Origin: Nitrospinota bacterium
GTDB lineage: Bacteria > Nitrospinota_A > UBA7883
Length of the DNA: 10,554 nt
NCBI GenBank assembly: GCA_029880775.1
Contig: JAOUNV010000026.1
Span: 1-10,554, forward strand
Direction: 5' to 3'
Shown here: in pieces, positions 7,158-10,554 of the stretch
Position numbering within the stretch: the first letter of the stretch is position 1
How the letters are laid out: the number at the start of each line of letters is the position of its first letter
Position numbers and translations under genes: made by a program
The notes under the pieces: model-generated
The model's database searches: none
What the model was told of the DNA's origin: nothing
The model's input: the letters and a program-made list of their open reading frames with translations, nothing else

Positions 7158-7175
7158 TTATGATTTTCGTCATAA
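7158..7175. promoter_or_regulatory. Palindromic operator 2 upstream of senC (copy of operator 1)
   Basis: TTATGATTTTCGTCATAA has perfect outer arms TTATGA/TCATAA. Its core TATGATTTTCGTCATA (7159-7174) matches operator 1 in 14 of 16 bases with the same spacing. It sits between the terminator of unit 1 and the start of unit 2, which suggests that one Crp/Fnr-type regulator controls both. The centre is only 37 bases before ATG 7204, so a class II activator position would place transcription start near or just after that ATG, favouring the downstream start at 7237. Confidence 0.65.
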
Positions 7176-7203
7176 CAACAAACGGGCCCAAGGCGTGATA
7201 ACT

Positions 7204-8055
7204 ATGTTTAGCTCCTTTTTTCACAAATTGGCATCAATGAATATCAGAACACCTCATCTTGTCATCGCGTTAGCTGTCATCCTTATGGCGCCGGACGTTT
7301 TCGCGGGACCGAGCACGATTGAAAAATCAGAAGCCGTCATCGGCAAGCTGGCGCCCAATTACCGCCTGACTAATCAGGAAGGCCAGTTTGTGGCGCTTTA
7401 TTCTCTTAAAGGAAAATATTTGCTGATCAGCTTTATATACACCGAGTGCCCAGGGCCATGTATCGCCATCACGCAAAGTATGGCGAACCTCTTTGAACAG
7501 ATGGACCCGGAAATCGCCGAGCGCACCCAGAGGCTGACCATTACCATAGACAACGCCACCGATTCGTCAGCCAAACTAAAGGAGTATGGGCTGGAGTTTA
7601 CGGACAATTTTGATAATTGGATATTCGCCAGGACCGACGATGAGACATTGGCAAGGCTCTCCACCGACTTGGGCTTTTATTTCGAGCAAAAGGAGAAGGG
7701 CTGGTTTGAGCATATGAACAGGTTGACGCTGCTGGGGCCTGATATGCGGTTGCTGACTCACTTTTACGGCACCGAATTCGACCCTGTGGATGTAGGGGGG
7801 GCGATCCGCGATTCGATGGAAGGGCGTTCAGTGAAAACCAAATTGAAGGACACCCTAGATTACGCCCTGGTGTTCTGTTCTGAGTACGACCCGGTATCAG
7901 GCACCTACAAGATAGATTACAAGTTTTTGTTTGTAATAATATTCCAGGATCTTATCGCCTTGGCCACTGCGGCTTATTTTCTGAGGCACAAAATCTCCCG
8001 GATATTTAGCAGAATCTCCCAGATATTAAAAGGAAGGAAGGAAAGTGGAAGCTGA
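7204..8055 (+). CDS. senC: SCO1/SenC-family copper chaperone with C-terminal membrane helix
   Basis: The protein has 283 residues from ATG 7204. It has an N-terminal hydrophobic export segment (LVIALAVILMAPDVFA, about 19-34), then a thioredoxin-like SCO domain with the copper-binding CPGPC motif (Cys82 and Cys86) and the conserved histidine His170 (FEHMNRLTLLGPD). A C-terminal extension carries FCSEYDPVSGTYKIDY and a second hydrophobic helix (about 244-262), as in some SCO-family proteins. SCO proteins deliver copper to, or reduce, the CuA site of subunit II, and the CuA gene is just upstream. The frame is open upstream, but a TTG at 7081 lies before the terminator and is not credible. ATG 7237 gives a more typical signal peptide (MNIRTPHLVIALAV) and fits operator spacing better, but neither ATG has a strong RBS. 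The 3' end overlaps the next gene by 11 bases. Confidence 0.9.
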   Translation: MFSSFFHKLASMNIRTPHLVIALAVILMAPDVFAGPSTIEKSEAVIGKLAPNYRLTNQEGQFVALYSLKGKYLLISFIYTECPGPCIAITQSMANLFEQMDPEIAERTQRLTITIDNATDSSAKLKEYGLEFTDNFDNWIFARTDDETLARLSTDLGFYFEQKEKGWFEHMNRLTLLGPDMRLLTHFYGTEFDPVDVGGAIRDSMEGRSVKTKLKDTLDYALVFCSEYDPVSGTYKIDYKFLFVIIFQDLIALATAAYFLRHKISRIFSRISQILKGRKESGS

Positions 8056-9691
8056 ACGCGATCATGTAAAAGAAATGCCCAAGGAGGTGGCCAAAGCCGT
8101 CAAGGCGAAAAAGGCCCCAAAGTATATTCCTTGGATTCTAAGGCCGGGCAACTACGCCCTTGTGTTTGTCCAGGAGAAGTTCAACTGGGTATTTACGCCG
8201 CAGCTGAATCCCCTATACTTTCTAGGTTCGATCACGTTTCTGTTGTTCTGGGTGGCGTTGGCCAGCGGAATATATCTATTTCTGTTCTACGAAATTACCC
8301 CCGAAAAGGCCTATAGCTCTGTGCAATACATGACCGAGGGGCAGAAATATTATGGCGGCATCATACGCTCACTACATCGATACTCATCAGACGGGTTGAT
8401 GATCGTGATCATTGTCCATATGATCCAGGTCTTTTTCTCCGACCGGTTCCGCAAATACCGGTGGGTGGCCTGGGTCACCGGCGCGGCCATCATCCCGGTC
8501 ATATGGTTCGAGGGTGTCACCGGATATTTCCTGCCATGGGACGAAGTGGCCCAGATGACATCCATCGCCATGTCCCAGATCATCAGCACTCTGCCGATCA
8601 GCGCCGAGCCTATGGAGCGACTGTTCGCCCATAACGACGCGGTGACGCCGCTACTCTTTTTCATTATGACCTATCTCCACCTGGCGGTGCCCTGCCTACT
8701 TCTGATCCTGGCATGGGTCCACTGCATGAGGATATCGATGCCCTTGATCACGCCACCACCCCAGATCACTTACACTATCCTGGCAGCGCTGCTGGTTCTG
8801 TCACTGGTGAAGCCGGCTGTGAGCGCAGGCCCGGCGGATCTGGGCTCGCTGGTGGGTGAAGTCAATATCGACTGGTTTTACCTGGGTGTGTTTGTGGTAT
8901 TCGACTATCTGGACCTGGCGGGAGGCCATGCGCTCTTCTGGGGTGGGGTGGTATACACCGGATTCATACTTCTCCCATGGGTGATCCGCGATCCAAAAAG
9001 GCATGAGGACAGCATAGCCACCGTTCCCCAGGTGGATGTTCGTGTGGACTTGGAGAAGTGCAAGGGGTGCCCACTTTGCCAGCAGTCATGTCCCTTCGAG
9101 GCTATGATATTGGTGAACCGAAAGGATGGGAAAAACTACGACACCCAGGCGGAGGTTATCCCGGCTCACTGCTCTCAGTGTGGATTCTGTGTGAACGCAT
9201 GCGAATTCGGCGCTGTGTCCATGGGTGGATGGAACAAAGGCACATTTCATGACTTTGTCACCAAGGTCTTCACTCCAGCGCCGGATGGTAACGGAGAGAG
9301 CATCCCCACCTCCATTGCGTTCATTTGTGAGCGTAGCTTTAACCTGGAAGGATTCCTCACCGATGATTGCATGCGAGTGGCCACCACACCTGATGTTGGT
9401 GTCATGGTGATTCCATGCATAGGCGCGGTCAGCCCCTCGCTGGTGGAGCATTGCTTTGAGGTGGGCGCCAAGGGTGTGATGGTGATCGGGTGCCGTGGCC
9501 TGGACTGCCATTATAGGGAAGAGCGCCGAAGGGTGCATATCTCCAAGGAAGACGGATCTCACAAGTTCATGGTAGAGAGTATCGATGACAATCGGCTGAG
9601 GATCATGCTGGTTTCGCCGCTTCAGATAGAGAAGATCCGTCAGGAAATCGATGAGTTCAACGAGGAAGTCAAGCAGGGAGTGGCGTCATGA
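8045..9691 (+). CDS. Cytochrome b fused to a 2x[4Fe-4S] ferredoxin and an MvhD/FlpD-like domain
   Basis: This 548-aa membrane protein has three parts. Residues 55-235 are a bc1-type diheme cytochrome b: His111-x13-His125 and His212-x13-His226 are the heme ligand pairs. Residues 240-315 hold further helices like cytochrome b C-terminal or subunit IV, with IDWFYLG (275-281) where PEWY would stand. Next come two [4Fe-4S] motifs, C339xxC342xxC345xxxC349 and C376xxC379xxC382xxxC386. The last part (423-500) resembles the MvhD/FlpD hydrogenase delta domain, ending GCRGLDCHY, with Cys428, Cys458, Cys483 and Cys488; the second Cys of the usual CxxC is Ser431. No Rieske protein or cytochrome c1 is encoded in the window. 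The GTG start at 8045 follows AGGAAGGAAA and overlaps senC by 11 bases. It probably moves electrons between quinone and a low-potential partner; direction and partner are unknown. Confidence 0.88.
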   Translation: MEAERDHVKEMPKEVAKAVKAKKAPKYIPWILRPGNYALVFVQEKFNWVFTPQLNPLYFLGSITFLLFWVALASGIYLFLFYEITPEKAYSSVQYMTEGQKYYGGIIRSLHRYSSDGLMIVIIVHMIQVFFSDRFRKYRWVAWVTGAAIIPVIWFEGVTGYFLPWDEVAQMTSIAMSQIISTLPISAEPMERLFAHNDAVTPLLFFIMTYLHLAVPCLLLILAWVHCMRISMPLITPPPQITYTILAALLVLSLVKPAVSAGPADLGSLVGEVNIDWFYLGVFVVFDYLDLAGGHALFWGGVVYTGFILLPWVIRDPKRHEDSIATVPQVDVRVDLEKCKGCPLCQQSCPFEAMILVNRKDGKNYDTQAEVIPAHCSQCGFCVNACEFGAVSMGGWNKGTFHDFVTKVFTPAPDGNGESIPTSIAFICERSFNLEGFLTDDCMRVATTPDVGVMVIPCIGAVSPSLVEHCFEVGAKGVMVIGCRGLDCHYREERRRVHISKEDGSHKFMVESIDDNRLRIMLVSPLQIEKIRQEIDEFNEEVKQGVAS

Positions 9692-10215
9692 AGAAAAGGA
9701 AGATTACCTTTAGCGGTGGAATAATGCTATTTATGCCAGTGGTTTTCATTTATCTGTTTTCCACCTGGCCATCGTATGAGTTCTACAAGCCGGATGAAAG
9801 TCAGCTTCTTGTCTCCCTGAAGAAGAGGACGGAAAAGTCGCATCTTTGTGACGAGAAGGAAAGGGAAGCCTTCATGGAGGAAATCGCGAGCAAACCGAAG
9901 CATATGCAGGTGGTGCATCGCGAATGTGGCAGTAGGGGCCGTGTTCCGCTGGAGCTTAAGATCTGGCTCGACGGCAAGGAATCACTCACCAAGGTGATCA
10001 AACCGGCCGGGCTTCGCTCCGATGGTGTGGTGTTCGTTTATGAAAAGTTCACCTTTCAAAGTGGGCCGCACGACATTAAGATCACAATGCGTGATTTTAA
10101 GGATGACCCGAATATGAAGGTCCATGTGTTCCAGGAGCATATTGATTTTCAACCGCGAAAAGTAACGTTGGTCACTTACACTCCAGAGAGCGACGCGTTG
10201 CTTATTCACAACTGA
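9688..10215 (+). CDS. Membrane-anchored protein of unknown function
   Basis: This 175-aa protein starts with ATG 9688, which overlaps the TGA of the cytochrome b fusion (ATGA), preceded by GGGAG. Such coupling indicates a fixed stoichiometric or functional partner. A basic N-terminus and one hydrophobic helix (about residues 12-26, IMLFMPVVFIYLFST) anchor it, leaving a soluble domain of about 145 residues, probably periplasmic by the positive-inside rule. The domain has alternating hydrophobic strands (LELKIWLDG, VVFVYEKFTF, DIKITMRDF, KVHVFQEHIDF, KVTLVTYT), suggesting an all-beta sandwich. Two cysteines (Cys54 and Cys80) could form a disulfide. There are no heme or Fe-S motifs. I do not recognise the family; a structural or assembly subunit of the cytochrome b complex is the simplest reading. 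A terminator follows. Confidence 0.8.
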   Translation: MKKRKITFSGGIMLFMPVVFIYLFSTWPSYEFYKPDESQLLVSLKKRTEKSHLCDEKEREAFMEEIASKPKHMQVVHRECGSRGRVPLELKIWLDGKESLTKVIKPAGLRSDGVVFVYEKFTFQSGPHDIKITMRDFKDDPNMKVHVFQEHIDFQPRKVTLVTYTPESDALLIHN

Positions 10216-10222
10216 TCAGTCG

Positions 10223-10259
10223 CCGTTCGCCGGGTTTTGGGCCCGGCGAACGGTTTTTT
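10223..10259 (+). terminator. Intrinsic terminator after the senC-cytochrome b unit
   Basis: CCGTTCGCCGGG (10223-10234) and CCCGGCGAACGG (10242-10253) form a perfect 12-bp stem with a 7-base loop, followed by six T (10254-10259). It lies 7 bases after the stop of the 175-aa gene. Confidence 0.95.
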
Positions 10260-10310
10260 CGAATCTTCCCGCCCATATTTTCATCAACTCAGTAACATAG
10301 AGAAGCGCCA

Positions 10311-10339
10311 TCTGGGCGCGCTGATTGATGAAGCCCAGA
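10311..10339 (+). promoter_or_regulatory. Hairpin in the leader of the flavoprotein gene
   Basis: TCTGGGC (10311-10317) pairs with GCCCAGA (10333-10339) around a 15-base loop, followed by ATCTTTTT. It lies 21 bases before the ATG at 10361. It could be a weak attenuator or chance. No clear promoter is seen between the upstream terminator and this gene. Confidence 0.25.
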
Positions 10340-10360
10340 ATCTTTTTGAAAAGGGGCGGT

Positions 10361-10554
10361 ATGAAAAGAATAGTTATCCTGGGCGCCGGAACCGGCGGAA
10401 CAATCCTGGCCAACACTCTCTCCAGAAAGCTTTCTGGATGGAACATCACCATCATAGACAAAAGCCAGCAGCACATATATCAACCTGGCCTGCTTTTCGT
10501 CCCCTTCAGGCTCCATGGCTATGAAGAGGCCAGCGACGTGACCCAGCCGATAAA
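10361..10554 (+). CDS. FAD-dependent oxidoreductase, sulfide:quinone oxidoreductase/NDH-2-like (5' part only)
   Basis: ATG 10361 follows AAGGGGCGGT. The visible 64 codons open MKRIVILGAGTGG, a Rossmann-fold dinucleotide motif (GAGTGG at residues 8-13, FAD binding), and continue to an acidic beta-2 strand end (ITIIDKS) that would hold the adenosine ribose. The following HIYQPGLLFVPFR closely resembles the YQPG..FV motif after the first beta-alpha-beta unit in sulfide:quinone oxidoreductases and related type II NADH dehydrogenase-like proteins. Those enzymes are monotopic and pass electrons from sulfide or NADH to quinone. The catalytic cysteines that would decide between SQR and other relatives lie beyond the window edge. 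It follows the cytochrome b unit but behind a strong terminator, so it is probably a separate transcript, possibly functionally linked through the quinone pool. Confidence 0.85.
   Translation, partial: MKRIVILGAGTGGTILANTLSRKLSGWNITIIDKSQQHIYQPGLLFVPFRLHGYEEASDVTQPI

Noticed and set aside
7081..7203. Upstream extension of the SenC frame to a TTG at 7081
   Set aside because: This stretch contains a strong intrinsic terminator and the palindromic operator, and would put about 41 unrelated residues before the signal peptide.
10237..10524. Plus-strand frame of 95 codons containing the plausible stretch HLGALIDEAQNLFEKGRYEK
   Set aside because: It would begin with a TTG inside the terminator loop, has no RBS, and overlaps the flavoprotein gene in another frame. 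The GAGTGG and YQPG motifs show which frame is real.

Overview
The window looks like a chromosomal segment of an environmental Gram-negative bacterium. It encodes an outer-membrane beta-barrel, exported proteins and a respiratory gene cluster, has strong G-rich Shine-Dalgarno sites and is of moderately high GC content. I cannot name the species. The mix of a Q-type heme-copper enzyme, a cytochrome b/ferredoxin/MvhD fusion and a sulfide:quinone-reductase-like flavoprotein suggests a deep-branching chemolithotrophic or denitrifying lineage (inference).

Layout, left part: the 3' end of an unrecognised gene (to 500) is followed 6 bases later by an exported beta-barrel protein (507-1673). The stop codon of the barrel gene lies inside a 15-bp tandem repeat (1661-1733). 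Next comes a short cysteine-rich secreted-protein gene that is out of frame by one base (1760-2085). A DEAD-box RNA helicase lies on the minus strand (2256-3722), divergent from a small exported protein of unknown function (3847-4434).

Right part, the core of interest: two transcription units each preceded by a near-identical 16-bp palindrome (4551-4566 and 7159-7174, 14 of 16 bases shared). Unit 1 (4692-7080) encodes a 52-aa one-helix membrane protein, a CuA subunit II, a heme-copper subunit I and a 41-aa peptide resembling subunit IIa of ba3-type oxidases, and ends in a strong intrinsic terminator. Unit 2 (7204-10215) encodes an SCO1/SenC copper chaperone, a 548-aa cytochrome b fused to two [4Fe-4S] centres and an MvhD/FlpD-like domain, and a membrane-anchored 175-aa protein. 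It also ends in a strong terminator. The window closes with the start of an SQR/NDH-2-like FAD protein (from 10361).

How they may work together: subunit I keeps all six metal-binding histidines but has Gln232 where O2 reductases of the A and B families have the cross-linked tyrosine. Together with the gene order subunit II - subunit I - SenC, this fits the sNOR type of nitric oxide reductase (norS-norY-senC clusters, known from ammonia oxidisers) better than an oxygen reductase. The shared palindrome has the 5-N4-5 architecture of Crp/Fnr/DNR/NnrR sites, which would fit NO- or oxygen-responsive control. The cytochrome b fusion is under the same apparent operator and may link quinone and low-potential Fe-S electron pools to this enzyme. 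That functional link is inference.
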